This document shows positions 21,930-34,534 of a stretch of 64,000 nt of DNA, one piece after another. The DNA is taken from contig OZ199840.1 in the NCBI GenBank assembly GCA_964304625.1, positions 8,804,001-8,868,000 of the forward strand, given 5' to 3'. How positions within the stretch are numbered: the stretch's first letter is position 1; every line of letters starts with the position of its first letter. The notes below the pieces were generated by a model, which was not told the DNA's origin, made no database searches, and was given only the letters and a program-made list of their open reading frames with translations. The DNA is from Kudoa neothunni. Its lineage: Eukaryota; Cnidaria. The position numbers were made by a program, and so were the translations under genes.

Positions 21930-23617
21930 TTATAAAAAATTACCGTTGGTCATCTTTTAGTATATCTCTTCACACTTGTCAGTACAATATACGATATATC
22001 GTCTCCCCCCACCTTTGAATTTACTATAGTTCACTACAACCTCAGGTTTGTTTGTTTGTTTGTTTGTTTTGTCATCCGTAATATTTGTGTTTTTTAAGGA
22101 GCAGCCAATAAAATAATAGCTTTATTCTTTTACATTACATATGATAACACATTTTTGCAGTTGAATACAAAGAGAGGAAACCCCCATTCCTGATTTTCTG
22201 GGATTTAATATGAGCGGGATGTCCATTTTAGTATGTCGAAGTGCTCCTAATAATGTTCAACTAGGACCAAGAACTTTTGCTTCGATGAAATTGTTGTAAA
22301 ATAACTCTATAGACAATATTTTCAGCTTTCTCTTGAATAAGAGCATAACTTTGAAACAACATTTTCTTCGATAATTTTTTGCTTTTAAGGCTTTTTGGTT
22401 TAGCATAATGTAAACAGGTTATTATGCGTAGAGCTCATAAGTTTATATGTTAAAAAATTATATGTCTTAATCAGTTGGTTTCGAGGGCAAATACTGTTTA
22501 AATGAACGTCTACCTCAAAATGCAATTAGTTGCTCATCAACACTGAATTCATAATGGGGCATTAGGCACATAGGTCAATTATTTATCCATTTTTAAAGAG
22601 CAACCCTAATGTAACAGAACTTGTCTCTATCATTACGCATTTCTCTGGTCTCATAATCATAAAAATAAATTCTTTTTTTAATAAAATTGCTCTCATTAAA
22701 ATTTTTGTAATTAGATGAAGATTATTAACATTTTAAAACTATCTTGAATAAAATATTAAAAATAGAACGTCATGGATTTACAAAATTTTTCGTGTTCATT
22801 TAATATTTACATGAAAATTAAACACGAAACAATTAATGGCATATTTCTTCGGAAAATCTCATACATTCTACCAAAATTTTATCAACACTCCATAATTTTT
22901 TGAGCGATTCCAGTTCACATTTTAATATATACATATAAATTCAAATAAAAATATACTCTTTAAATTCAAATATCTTGGTATTTTTCATCATAATGGAAAG
23001 CCCCATATTTTTTAGTATTTATAAACTATAATGACGTTTTGATAAAATTCATCATTGAAAAATAAAATAAAAAATAACCAATATTACAAAGTCAAGAATT
23101 TTTTATGTGCAGTTACGTCCGGCTGTTTGTCAATATTTCTATTTTATATTTTGTGGTTTTTTGGACATCATTTTAATAAAAATCCTCATAAAATTAAGTG
23201 GTAGATAAATATTCATCTGAAATTCGTCTAAAGTTAAATTAATTTGTAATAATAAACTCATCCATTTCTCAAGGAAGATACAATCGGATGAAATCGTACA
23301 CTCGCGGAAACATACAAAATGTAATTTTCTAAAACATTCCAACGATAAAAAAGTCTAAAAAATTCTGTATTTTTATTTTCACGAATTTATAACTTATTTT
23401 ATGAGAAAAAACTCACGGCTCAATTATACCACCTAAAATTCTAAGTGTATAAAATTGAGATAGAATCACGTATACAATGAAATTCCAAATTATTACAAAA
23501 TAATTATAAAATTCATTAAATGTCTTAGTAGAATTACTATTCTAAACAATAGATAATCTGCAAAATATTCTTGGTATTCGTGTGCGGTTCCGATGAACCC
23601 CAAAAATGCTCGAAAAA
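21930..23617 (-). pseudogene. piggyBac element copy C, strongly decayed
   Basis: Minus-strand fragments give SVDEQLIAFRG then SFKQYLPSKP near 22470-22545, with ARSTQ-like and TSVKRYTKR-like pieces near 21950-22000. The presumed 5-prime end at 23590-23617 (GATGAACCCCAAAAATGCTC, then GAAAAA) is followed by TTAA at 23618-23621 and resembles the right end of the 15.2-kb MITE. Many stops and shifts are present. The first catalytic Asp survives, but the copy is clearly dead. Confidence 0.75.
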
Positions 23618-23731
23618 TTAACTTTTATATTGAAAACACTTTAAAAATTTCGCTCATACTTTTAATGCAACTAATATCTTTAAAATAAATGTTGATTCTA
23701 GACTTAAAAAAAAGTAGATAGGTTGGAAATA

Positions 23732-24452
23732 CAGTCATGTCTTGATATTGCGTAACATTTTGGGACCAGAGAGTAATCACGTAATATTGAATCATCTACA
23801 CACACACGATAATATCTAATTTAACATTTCTTACAAAATAACTCATCTACTTTATAATTTTTTATTCATTTATTGATAATTTCGCGTAAGGCATCCATAA
23901 ATTGGTGTACAGACAAAAATTCAATAGGATTCTCAATGACACGTTTATTCGCGGATTTATAAGATTTTATACTTGAAACGTTGTAACGATTTCATCGTTG
24001 TGTATGAGATCAGGATCTTCACTTCAAACAGTAAATTTACCTTGATTATCTCAATTTAAATGTATAATTTCATTTTCTTCCAGCAAAATAACATCATTAC
24101 ACATTATTATCTACACATATGAATATTAAAATTTTCTATTAATTACTTTAAAGTTTTACCTCGATAATTTTACAATAAAAATCAATTATTTTTATTATAT
24201 CTTCATTAGTTATTTGAAAATTTGCAACGACTTTTATAGTGCATACATCAGATTAAAGGGATTACAATCAAAAAAATGAGTTACGCAAGGTTTTTCCTAA
24301 TTTGCTTTATATCTGCTTGTTCAAAATTTTTGTTTTTTCATATAATTATCCATTCAATTATACTGAATATGATGTTTATGTTTTATTTAGTGAATTAACG
24401 CACATAATGCAAATAAAACTAAATTACGCAGTATCGAGTCACAACCCCTCCG
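23732..24452. mobile_element. nonautonomous Tigger/pogo-type element
   Basis: The left end CAGTCATGTCTTGATATTGC then GTAA and the reversed right end GTTGTGACTCGATACTGCGTAA are related inverted ends. A TA precedes the left end. The interior has no coding capacity. The ends resemble the smaller MITE at 30097-30181. Exact boundaries are approximate. Confidence 0.5.
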
Positions 24453-24857
24453 AAAAAAGGAAAAACGCAACTAACTAACTTAACTTAACTTATAGGAATA
24501 ATAATAATAATAATAATTATTATTAATAATAACAACGAATATGAAAATGAATTATACAATATGATTATTATAAACGAATGAATCAATCAATAAACATAAA
24601 GAAACTACACCCATTTGTTGGACGAGCTTTTTCGTTTTCTCTATCAACAGAAATCAGATTTATCGCAACATTACACCAAACTCACTTGGTAGTTTACTGC
24701 TGTGGCTACCATAGAATCGAGAATATTTGAAAATGATTTCTAAATTATCGTAACTAACCAAACGCGTAATAAACTACAAAACATACATCAGTTTCTGGTA
24801 AAGGGATTTCGTTGTTTTCTAATAGAGGACACATTGAAAAATGGTGCATATTACTTT

Positions 24858-26973
24858 TCAACTATTAAGATAAATACCTCCAGCAGGGACGGCGGGGGAG
24901 GACAAATCAGCCGCAGTTATAGATGGATCACTGATCTCTTTGTTCCCATCTGGATGGTGTTTGTTGCTAAAATAATAGTTGTTTGTCATTGATTCAACAG
25001 CAAAAAGCAGTATATATACCGAAGCATATGATTGTCATAGAGAGTAACTCCAAGAACATGTTTGAGGTCGAATAATGTCAGAATAAGAGATCTCAATTCG
25101 ACAAGCATTCCATAAATTTCTTCTGTGGGAGGTGGATAATTCTCTGAATAAGAAGTGAACTCAGTTTTAACAAAGAATTCGAAAACCGCCCAATCAATTA
25201 TCTATTTACCCAATCCAAGGTCGATACACACTTGTTCGAGCATTTTAACTCGTTTCATACCGATATTATGGGTGACAATCATCTACGATGAGTCGATTGA
25301 TAGAAATAAAAATTTCGCACACCAAATAAAACTACTTTTTGACTACGCATATGAACACCGGCGTTTCTGAAGGGTTCAACAATACGAGTCCTGCTACCAA
25401 TGCCACCGGATTTAGTATTAGCATTGGAAGCAGTATTGGTGGTGTTGGTTGGAGCGGGTTGACTTGGCACAGTGACGTTAGACTTGGGAGGGGGTTGATT
25501 GGTCGACGTTGGTGTTGATTTTTGTTTTTTCCTACCAAAATTGTTTATCCAACAAAAACAACATTTCAACCAAACAACTTTCTTATCGACGACGAACCAG
25601 CAGATATTCTTTTTCTGCTAGTACCGGATGCGCTTGAGCGTGGGTTGAAATTATCACCATAATGTTTATCATCATTGTATCCTTCACGACCAGCTGTTGT
25701 TGATCCAGACGATTTCTGTGCAGAAGCTGAAGTACTAGCTTTGGTTGATTTCGAAATGGGTTTGTCTTTTTCTAATTTAACATTATTAACATTTTGTTAA
25801 ATCAACGTGAATCAGGATATTTTTTTATTCCAACATACCTAGAGATTTATTTCGAATATATTCATCCGCCAAGAGTAGCAAATCGTTTGTATCGAATCTA
25901 ACTTTATCCATTTCTTTTTGTTTGGATTGGATTTTTTTAAGTTCATTCGTTAGAAAAGCTTCTTCGGCAATCTAAAAAATTTATTAAATAAAATAATATT
26001 TTATATTATAATTAAATATTTTATATTATTATAATAATTAAGTAATTGAATATTTACAATAAAACAATAGTATTTTATGATTGGCCAATTAAGAGATTAA
26101 AAAAACAAACGTAATACACATCAATCACACTTACTTCTTCCACAGTTCTATAGTAGTATTGTTGGAGTAGAAGTTTTCGTTGTGTTTCGTGATGAATATC
26201 GTATGCTGGAGGAAGCTGGTCTTCTGGTTCCATTTTGATTTCCTAATCCGGATTAGTCACACCATTATCAAGGCTAATTGGCGCAATAGAATACTACCTT
26301 TCTAACAATTCTATCCACATAATAAAACCTGTGTTTTAATTCTTCGACATTTCTCAGCTATTTTTTAGTTGACTGGATAAATACAATAGTAAAAATGAGC
26401 CAATAAACTTTGTATTCCCCATTTTGAGCAATTGCTTCATTGTATCGATCTTGAACGACAAAAAATTTAAGCTCATATTTCCTAACAAAAATATACATAA
26501 TAATACAGTATTAGTTAATTAATTAATTAAATAATTATAATTAATTATGTGGTATACTTGCACATTTTCATTAGTAATTCAGTTTCGTAATAAGTCCAGT
26601 CATGAACGCCCAAGTTAAACTCCTATTATGAGATTATTTTACAATATTTAAATGATTTCAAATTGAAAAATTAATATAATTTACATCGTACTGTTTTCTA
26701 TCAAACTCCACTATTTCAACATGCTGAAATCATCCACATTACACAACAACGGTGAAAATTATGGATTACTTTATCAAGCTTTGAAAAGGGGTAATGATTC
26801 TCATTCAATCGATTTAATGGGATCCAGTGATTTAAATTCGGGGCCTTTTCAGGACATTGTTGATATATCGGAGCATGAACCCATTTTCGAGCAGTTTTAT
26901 TTAAAAATGCAGGTTTTTTCAACAGCTCTCCGGTCGAGTCGTCTCTCGTTGATTCTTTGATATTTGTGAACAT
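24858..26973 (-). CDS. DMAP1: DMAP1/SWC4 chromatin-complex subunit
   Basis: Twelve exons (minus): 26770-26973, 26685-26723, 26558-26622, 26409-26481, 26298-26357, 26135-26242, 25839-25971, 25579-25771, 25336-25531, 25210-25282, 25020-25143, 24858-24966. This gives 458 residues (human 467), and all junctions are GT-AG and in frame. The N-terminal block KTARKWVHAPIYQQCPEKAP then NHYPFSKLDK corresponds to WKWMPFTNPARKDG and DYPFARFNK. The SANT/Myb-like region spans about residues 88-145 (WTYYETELLMKMCKKYELKF, then RNVEELKHRFYYV). YYYRTVEEIAEEAFLTNELK is the helical linker, and FRNAGVHMRSQKM with KRVKMLEQVCIDLGL and YPPPTEEIYGMLVELR is the conserved C-terminal domain. The known role is a scaffold of the NuA4/TIP60 and SRCAP (H2A.Z) complexes. 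A Ser/Thr/Pro/Asn-rich insertion lies at about residues 235-345. Confidence 0.93.
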
Positions 26974-27046
26974 TATTCCAGGTATGAATACAACGTTTAA
27001 ATTTCCTCGAATGCAAAAATGCAGGTACCTTTAATGTAATTGTATC

Positions 27047-27056
27047 TGCGTGCGCA
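27047..27056 (-). promoter_or_regulatory. NRF1-like site upstream of DMAP1
   Basis: TGCGCACGCA on the minus strand, 74 nt upstream of the DMAP1 ATG. It matches YGCGCAYGCGCR at nine of ten positions. Confidence 0.6.
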
Positions 27057-28268
27057 TTATTCACATATTTTTATTGTTTGGCAGGAGTGATTTTTAAAAA
27101 AATAAATACTATAATTTTAGTTGCCAACAAAGGCATGTTAATAAAATAAAGTTAATTATACAATAGGTGAAGGGTAATATGCATTTTTGGAACGCATGTG
27201 TATATTCAAAATTCAATTAATTTTTTATTATTATTATTAATTATTATTGTAATAATTTACTTTAGAGAAGATCTATTAATTTAACTGGTGTGTTACTCTC
27301 AATGTAGACGTAATACAAATCTTCATTTGAGTTCTAAGTGTACTTTTAGAAATAAATAGAACCATTTTTTGTTTTAAATCCTTCTATACAATTGAGATAT
27401 TTATTAATCGACATTTTGTAAATAGGATGTACTAATGTCTTTTGTACAACTGGAAAATTTAGTTATTTGTTCATCCTCTTTTTTCGATATGTAATATTTT
27501 TTTAGGTGGGTGAAAATCGTCCTGCTCAGCCAAAAAGATTTCATTCTCTACTTTTAATATTTCCTGTATAGAAAATTGCAACAAAATTGAATCATGATTT
27601 GTCTTAGTTAAATTTCAATATTGTGTCGAGTTTAAATTTTCAGAGTTATTTTTAGGGCTACATTCACCACCGATTATCGAATCACTATAAAGGTTTAACC
27701 TACGCACATTAAACTGTTCCTTACAACCTTAAAACCAATCATAACTAACATCATGACGTTTTACATAATTTTCTACACAATTTTATTACGTTTAAAAATA
27801 ATTTCCTATGAGGAATAACTCTGAAATATTTGACCTTATTCAAGCAAGTAATCCGTTCGCAGATTTTTGGTCGGATTCATCGTTTGTTCAGTTGTTTAAT
27901 ATTTACAGTTCCATTTTCATATAATTATATAATATGTAATTTCGTGGATGGGTTATTATTTAAAATTAATATGAATATAACAACAATTTTTTATATTAAC
28001 TTCAAATATTTTATTATATTTTTTTATTATAAAAATCTAATTGTATCTGTGCGCAATTTTAAAGTTGATTTCAGGGAAAATGGTGTGTATTACCCAACAA
28101 TGCGTTTAAATTACAATATTTTATTGATTTTTTATCTGGAAATTATTTTTCAAATGTAAAAACCAAATTAAGTTTATAAACGTCAACCTAAGTAATGTGT
28201 TCAACAAGTAGTAAATTCTATATGAACAAGCAAAAGTACGTACTACCCCTCTCACTTCTGTGTTTGTG
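27057..28268. other. spacer between divergent genes
   Basis: This separates DMAP1 (minus) from the 28292 gene (plus). A 38-codon plus-strand ORF starts at 27808 (MRNNSEIFDLIQASNPFADF, then WSDSSFVQLF) and looks protein-like, but I could not join it to downstream exons. No other feature seen. Confidence 0.45.
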
Positions 28269-28278
28269 TGCGCATGCG
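28269..28278 (+). promoter_or_regulatory. NRF1-like palindrome upstream of the 28292 gene
   Basis: TGCGCATGCG, identical to the ING3 site, 14 nt upstream of the proposed ATG. This implies a very short leader, or that the true start lies elsewhere. Confidence 0.6.
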
Positions 28279-28291
28279 TACATAAGGGGTA

Positions 28292-28944
28292 ATGGAGAGT
28301 GGGGCTAACAATAACTCTGATAATTTAAAAAATTTATTCTCTACTGAATCCACTGTATTTTATGTATTCATTAATGGAATAAAATTGATTAGTTTCGTTT
28401 CATCCAAGAAAATGAGAAGGGTGTCGAAACAGAGGGGCCAAAACTACCACTCCAATTAAACCTCAATATTGAGGAACTTAATAAACTGTTAGGGTTGAAT
28501 TATGTCGATATTGAAATTAACTCGGATAAAAAGAATCATATGTTTCCATTAGTTGCATGTAGTAATGAAGAATGCAACATAGAACGAATAAAATATGGTT
28601 TAAAGGGTAGCATTTAAAGTTTACTCATAACTAATATATTTTTAATGTTATTGTGAATTTTTGTGGATCTTTGTGGATCTTTGTGAATCTTTGTGAATCT
28701 TTTAGGGAGCCAAAACAACCTAAAAAAGATACTTGAGGGCAAAATTAGCGAATGCCAAGCGCCAGATGAAGAATATCTGGACAATTATCAACAACAATTT
28801 TTCAAGGTAGTAAAAAAAGTTGTTGGTAATAGTTTTTAATGTGTTGGAATATAGGCGAAACAAGAGATATTAAAACAAGCGAGAAAGAATGTTAAAAAGA
28901 TTGATAATGCCAAAAAACAACGCAAACGCAAACCCAACAAGTAG
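28292..28944 (+). CDS. unidentified small basic-tailed protein, four exons
   Basis: Exons: 28292-28354, 28393-28606, 28706-28806, 28855-28944, giving 155 residues. Introns of 38, 99 and 48 nt are GT-AG and in frame. Intron 1 could alternatively end at 28416, which would remove eight residues. The start follows an NRF1-like palindrome. The N-terminus is Asn/Ser-rich. The middle reads FRFIQENEKGVETEGPKLPL, then LNIEELNKLLGLNYVDIEI, with a CSNEEC pair. The C-terminal 60 residues are a charged helix (EEYLDNYQQQFFKAKQEILK) ending in a lysine/arginine tail (KKQRKRKPNK) that could be a nuclear or nucleolar signal. I do not recognise the family. Intron 2 consists partly of a 10-bp tandem repeat that runs to the splice acceptor. 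Confidence 0.7.
28651..28700 (+). repeat. five tandem copies of TTGTGRATYT
   Basis: A perfect 10-bp period from TTGTGAATTT through TTGTGGATCT to TTGTGAATCT, inside intron 2 of the small gene and abutting its TTTTAG acceptor. Confidence 0.9.
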
Positions 28945-31900
28945 AAAATAGGTCTAGACACTTTATTTGTGAATATTAAAAATGTATCATATTAGTAGAG
29001 CATTTTATTTTTATTATATTGACTTTTTTTCTTTTTTGCAATAATTGACTAAATGAATTTCTGCTCAGATTTTACGTCTTTGATTCGTTCTTGAAATATT
29101 ACAATTTTCTATAAAATCTCCGCGAGATAAAATTAAATCAACCTGTCACGTGATTTTATTACATGCAGATTTTATTTTTGCAATATTTAGATGCGCTCGC
29201 GAAAATAAAATTGAATCCCACTCTTTAATGAGATTTTTTGAAAAAATCAATAATCAACAAATATTATAAAATTTTTTATACTTTACATAATATATTAATC
29301 ATCGCCCACTTTGAATATTCTTTGTATTATTTTCATGTAATTCACATATTATTATTATTATTTAGTCTAATTAACCGCTCTGTAAGCTGTAAGCTAAAAG
29401 TTATATGCATTTCATTGGTTCCACTTTTAATGAGTTGGTATACCTTATATTTATGACGCTTATTAGAGAGAAAGTGCAGACTAATGCGGTATAATAGTTA
29501 AGTTAATAATTAATTCAGATAAAATATTAAATACATCCAAAAGAAGTCAATAACTAATACTGGAAGTGCTGTAGAGGGGCATCACTAGGGAGAAAACCTG
29601 CTGCGTCCACGAATGTGAGACGAATTCAAAGAATTATACACTTCATAATTCGGCGTAATAATAAAAACATGAATATATCGTACGTCTTTTAATTTTACAT
29701 TTTATCAATTCCTAATATAACCTAATTTTTCAATACAGCCTTAGTTTTTTATGTAAATGAAAAAAAATACCAAGAACCCAAGTTTGGTAGATTAAACCCA
29801 AGCTTTGTACACCACGGATACTAACAGACCGACGGAAGGTTTTATATACATAGATACAATGAACTCACAATACTGTGTAACTTAATAATTGATTTTAACC
29901 CCTTTAATCTTCAAAATGCTTTACAATAAAAACCGAAAATTATTCATTTGTTTTCAAAGAAATACTAAAGATGAAATAAAAATAAACAAATATTTTAGTG
30001 TAATCAATATTCACATCTAATAGTCAAAAAAATAGGAAACCACACATAATCAATGAATATTTTTTATAAAATAATTATTTGTATTGTTTGCTCCTGTACA
30101 TGTCTCGGTATTGCGTAATTTCTTGCTAATGCGGTTTTTCTTTTGGTCCCAGAAATTACGAAATATCGAGAGTTTACTGTAAATAGATTTTGGTTGAATT
30201 TAAATAAGATCAACAATACTTTTGAGAAATTAAATTATATTTTTTTCGCTAGGTTGTTTAAAACGAAACGTATTATATTTTCTTTAAATGAGAATCATTT
30301 CAAGTCCAAAAATTCTGTAAACAACAAATATTTGATATATACTTAAAACTATAGCTAATTTTATAATTAAGAAATTTTAAGATCTATTTTAGGCTAAAGT
30401 TTAATACATTTAAATCGACTTTTAAATTTATTTAGATGTTATTAATATCAAGATTTAATTAAATTTTTAATTTTAAATCTAATTAAATGTAATCATAATT
30501 CAATCGAGAAATTATATCAAATATTTTAGTGAAACTATGATACAATATAATCACAAACATTGATTTAATCTCCTATTATATAATTAGGATTATATTTGAA
30601 AATAAAGTAAATCAAATATAAATGTTAACATTTATTTGGGGAGCCCTGATTCTGATGGAAATGATTTGAGTCCCTTAATATAAGCTACCGATTTTAATCC
30701 CTCAAATCTGCTTTATCTGAACCTTAAAAAATTTCAAACACACAATTTTAATTCATACATATATTTGAAATAGTTCGATTCGATGTAAAAATACAGTCAA
30801 ATTATTTTTCCCTTGCGCATTGTAATATTTTATCTTTAAAATCTAACGAAACCGGTTAATCCGAATTTAGGAAATATTTTGATTATACAATAAGTTTAAT
30901 ACATTCGAACCTGGATATAGCGAGGTTTTATGGGACCGACAAAAAACCTCACAATACCCCCCACTTGGGCGGGCGTTATGAAAGAAAGTTACGTTTTATT
31001 CGTTCATTTGTTTACTAATAATAAAATTAAACTTTATGATTTGACTTTAACAAATAACGCTTCAATATTGTGATATATATACGCGAACAATTTGTCTAAA
31101 CGAAATCATTGACAACCAATCCAAATCGACTATAACCATTAACACTTCTTGTAGTAAACCAGAAATATCAATATTTCTATTTCAAAATTGAATTTGATCT
31201 ATGAACGTAAAGATATACTTTAAAAATCAAATATGATCTACTCGCTTTTAAGACAATTTTTTCTGTTCATTTTTTATAATTTCTAAAGGGATGGTACAAA
31301 TTTTAAAAATGTTTTCAAATGGTGGTTAAAAACTCGAAAAAAAATTAATTTCTATTTACAAGGATTAATTGTACGCAAAATACATTAATGCTCACTTTTA
31401 TAGATGGTTTTAATAAAAAGCCATATCATTTTACATTGGTGTTAACCATTTCCATCAAAAATAACGTACTCTCTCGAAATTTATTCTTCAAAGTATTAAT
31501 TCAGGTGGACAAATGTGTGTATTAGATCAACTGCGTAATTAAACTACACAAAAATGATAAATTAACTATGAAACAAATAAATTTATGATGAGAAATATAT
31601 ATTAATTTTTATCATTTTTAAAATTATTTGTAATGTATGTTTGAGTAAAACGTTTTTTTGCCAAATGTAAGCTTCAGTCCGTTATTGGATATAAATAAAA
31701 TAAACCAGCTGGATCGCTTTGCATAAATCCTGTTCTCCGCACATTAAGTTTAATCTTGATGTCATTAATAGCCACTGCTATAGTTACTTCTTCCTCCTCT
31801 TCATTTCTAAATACACTTTTTTAGGCAACGCTAAACATACCTCTCAATCACATATTGAAGTGTTGTGTTCGTACGCAATTTTTAAAAATTAATTTTAGTT

Positions 31901-32239
31901 TAATTCAAATTTAAATTGATATTTCAATACAAAATAGATCATTTGTTACCAAATAATTGGTTTTCAACAAAATAATAGTGTTGAAAACTTACTGTATGGA
32001 TCGAACGCAGCGCTTAATCTGAACTTGGCAGAAAATAATGGATGGAGCGTCAATTTTAGCGAAACAAAAACACTTTACACTACCTAAAAACTCGAAATTA
32101 TAAGGTTTTATGAGTTTATATCATATAATAAAGATGCTAAGTTCCAAGCGATGGAAAATTTCTCAATAAAATAGCACGATAATAAAAGGTCTACATGACC
32201 AGCTCCATTTTTGTCTTTTCTTGAAAAATAGAATAAACA
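28945..32239. other. intergenic, AT-rich with small MITEs
   Basis: No supported gene. It contains the 85-bp MITE at 30097-30181 and a Tigger-like end near 30900-30960 (CATTCGAACCTGGATATAGC). Minus-strand protein-like stretches at 31680-31815 and 32000-32058 were not accepted as exons. Confidence 0.5.
30097..30181. mobile_element. 85-bp Tigger/pogo-type MITE
   Basis: Left TACATGTCTCGGTATTGCGT then AATTTC, and reversed right TACAGTAAACTCTCGATATT then TCGTAATTTC, are inverted ends with TA at each edge. CAGTAAACTCTCGATAT is close to known Tigger termini. It has no coding capacity. Confidence 0.7.
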
Positions 32240-32573
32240 ACTCACTATTTTTAAGAGGAAAATTTTTTTTATTGTTTCTCGGATATTGCTTAGCCCACAA
32301 CAAAAATATTTGTCTAATGTAAGACTGCTACTTTTCTTCGAACACAACCACTGTGCTAAAGCTACAGCTACAGCTACAGTTACAGTTACAATTACAGCCA
32401 TTGGATCATGGAATTGTTAAAGTTTTAAAATGATGCACAAAAGAAATCTAATGACGTTATTCATTCGATAATAAAATTATGGGAATACATTCAAACGGAA
32501 ACCATAGTTAACTGCTTTAGGAAATCATTTTCTTCCCTGAAAATCCACTAAATTATGATTGCTAAGGTGTTCT

Positions 32574-32607
<34 letters not shown>

Positions 32608-32786
32608 CAATTTAAACATGATCTAAATGAGCTGATTGAAGAGGAGAAACCATTAGACTTAACAAATATTATTGATGAAACTCTTGAATACAACATAGTC
32701 GACACCTCTGAAATTTGGATAACACCAGATTTTCCCGATTTCGACTCTGATTATATTGAAAAAGTTATTATATCAAACCATGAGTA
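32240..32786 (+). pseudogene. Tigger/jerky-like transposase C-terminal remnant
   Basis: Plus-strand fragments read YLSNVRLLLFF, then NTTVLKLQ...QPLDHGIVKVL, the pogo-superfamily motif LPPNTTSKLQPLDQGII. They continue with IIKLWEYIQTETIVNCFRKS (matching the family's AW...TIxNCFRKAGF). After 32564 comes an acidic tail: eleven Asp codons, then FKHDLNELIEEEK and DTSEIWITPDFPDF before a stop at 32786. The KLQP motif is expanded by a CTACAG-type microsatellite (about 32356-32397). Frame breaks are present. It is inactive. Confidence 0.7.
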
Positions 32787-34534
32787 ACTATATTAATGGG
32801 AAAAAGTTAAAGAACCCTTTCTAACTAAAATTTTGTCAATGCTTAACAATATAAACCCAACTTAAAATGGCTGACTCTGACTCAATATTTGAACAATTTT
32901 TGCAGAACAAAAAATATAGAACGGTATTTTATTAATGAAAGGTATACAAGTTAATTTTTTCTTCCCATTAAATTATTATTGATTATATTACCGATTGAAA
33001 ACTGCTATTTTTCCCGATCGCATGTGCTATTCGAATGTGTCTAGCGCGAAAATGGATGCAACGCAGTGGTTTTTATCTTCCCAATTTCTGCGTTGTATCC
33101 ATACACTACTGTATATATCTGAATGGATATTTGAAACAAAATAGAAAAACCACGTATTAGGATATAATAGTCGATTGCATTTCAAAAATTTAAGAATTTT
33201 AATATTACAAACGCTGTTTTTGTTACATAATAAAGATTACATTTTATCGTGTAATACTGGATACGAGTCAAGCTGAGTGGGTGGTGGAACTGTACTTTGA
33301 CCCTTAAACAATCTCTATTTTGGAAGTGAACTTAAATATTGTGAGGCGTCCTGAAAATTTTTATATTAATTTTCGAGCTTACAAGTTTTCAATGAATAAA
33401 TCGAATCTATATTTAGTTGGGAAATAATAAATTTAAATTCATTCAACGAACAAATACGCGATTACAGGAATCATTTTTTCTACCATAATCTAGCCGAACT
33501 GTTCCCTATCCCATGAGAAATTTTAAGACAAATTCCCCAAAGGCCTGTCATCATATAATATACACACACGATGAAACTAATAAAATGTCATTTGGCATTG
33601 CGGAAATTTTATTAAAATCAACTTTACCGGTGTATATCACCAGAATAAGTCCAATAACAAGTTAATAACCTACTATAGGATTAAAACTGTGCTAAGCTGG
33701 TGGCGGATTAAATTAAAATCGTTTACTTGAACTGCTGAATAATTTTGCTATCGATTTACGCGGGGAATTAATATTTGCAACAGATTTTTGTCTATTATGA
33801 ATAGAGGAGTTCTTCTACTATTGGTTTTCAACCAAAACAACAATAATCTACTTAAAAATAACGCCTAGGACTCTCATTATATAATAGAGTTGGATTCTAA
33901 TCTTTCATCGAATAAACTCACACCACATTAGTTGAAGCTTTTCCACATAATAAATAGTCAATCTCAAAGGAGATCTAGAATTAGACCAGAGAAAATGTGT
34001 CCAGGCTAGGCTTGCTATAACAATAGAAAAATATAGTCGCACAAGTGCGCTACTTGCCGGCAATTTTTTTCTTTAAAAACAAACGGTGAAATATCAAATA
34101 TTTAAACAAATTGACACTGAGCGGTGAATATATGACTTCTGGACAGTATTCAAAGTTCATTAACTGTCACTAAAGTTTAATTTTTCGATCCTAATAATAT
34201 TTGTGTAATGGTCGGATTAATTGAGTAAACTATGTTGATCCTGAAATAGTGACATTTAATCAATTAATGTTACTTCAAATTTATCAACTATTTTTCGCTG
34301 TAATTAATAGTCAATTATGCAATGAAAAATACTCCCTAACATAATGATTCCCATATCGAAGGGATTAGACTGAGAATGAGTCACATAAAAAGTATAATCT
34401 TTTGCAGTATAACCAGGTGACGGTAGGTGTCATACATATATTGTTAAATTGCGCTGAAAATTGGATTTTAATTTTACAGTATATTTACTGGTACAAATAT
34501 CTACAAAGAATCGGCTGGTCGTGTATTTTTAAGA
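32787..34534. other. intergenic; one short hairpin
   Basis: No gene seen. An inverted repeat of 15-nt arms (33052-33066 ATGGATGCAACGCAG; 33088-33102 its complement with one mismatch) encloses a 21-nt loop. The rest is AT-rich. Confidence 0.5.

Noticed and set aside
31680-32058. Minus-strand segments reading NEEEEEVTIAVAINDIKIKL and QVQIKRCVRSIQ, reminiscent of a PTB-domain strand pattern
   Set aside because: The only in-frame join needs a roughly 180-nt intron, no start or further PTB exons are found, and the plus strand is also open in part. The evidence is too weak.
32108-32401. 97-codon minus-strand ORF with VTVTVAVAVALA
   Set aside because: Shadow of the plus-strand Tigger remnant and its CTACAG microsatellite.
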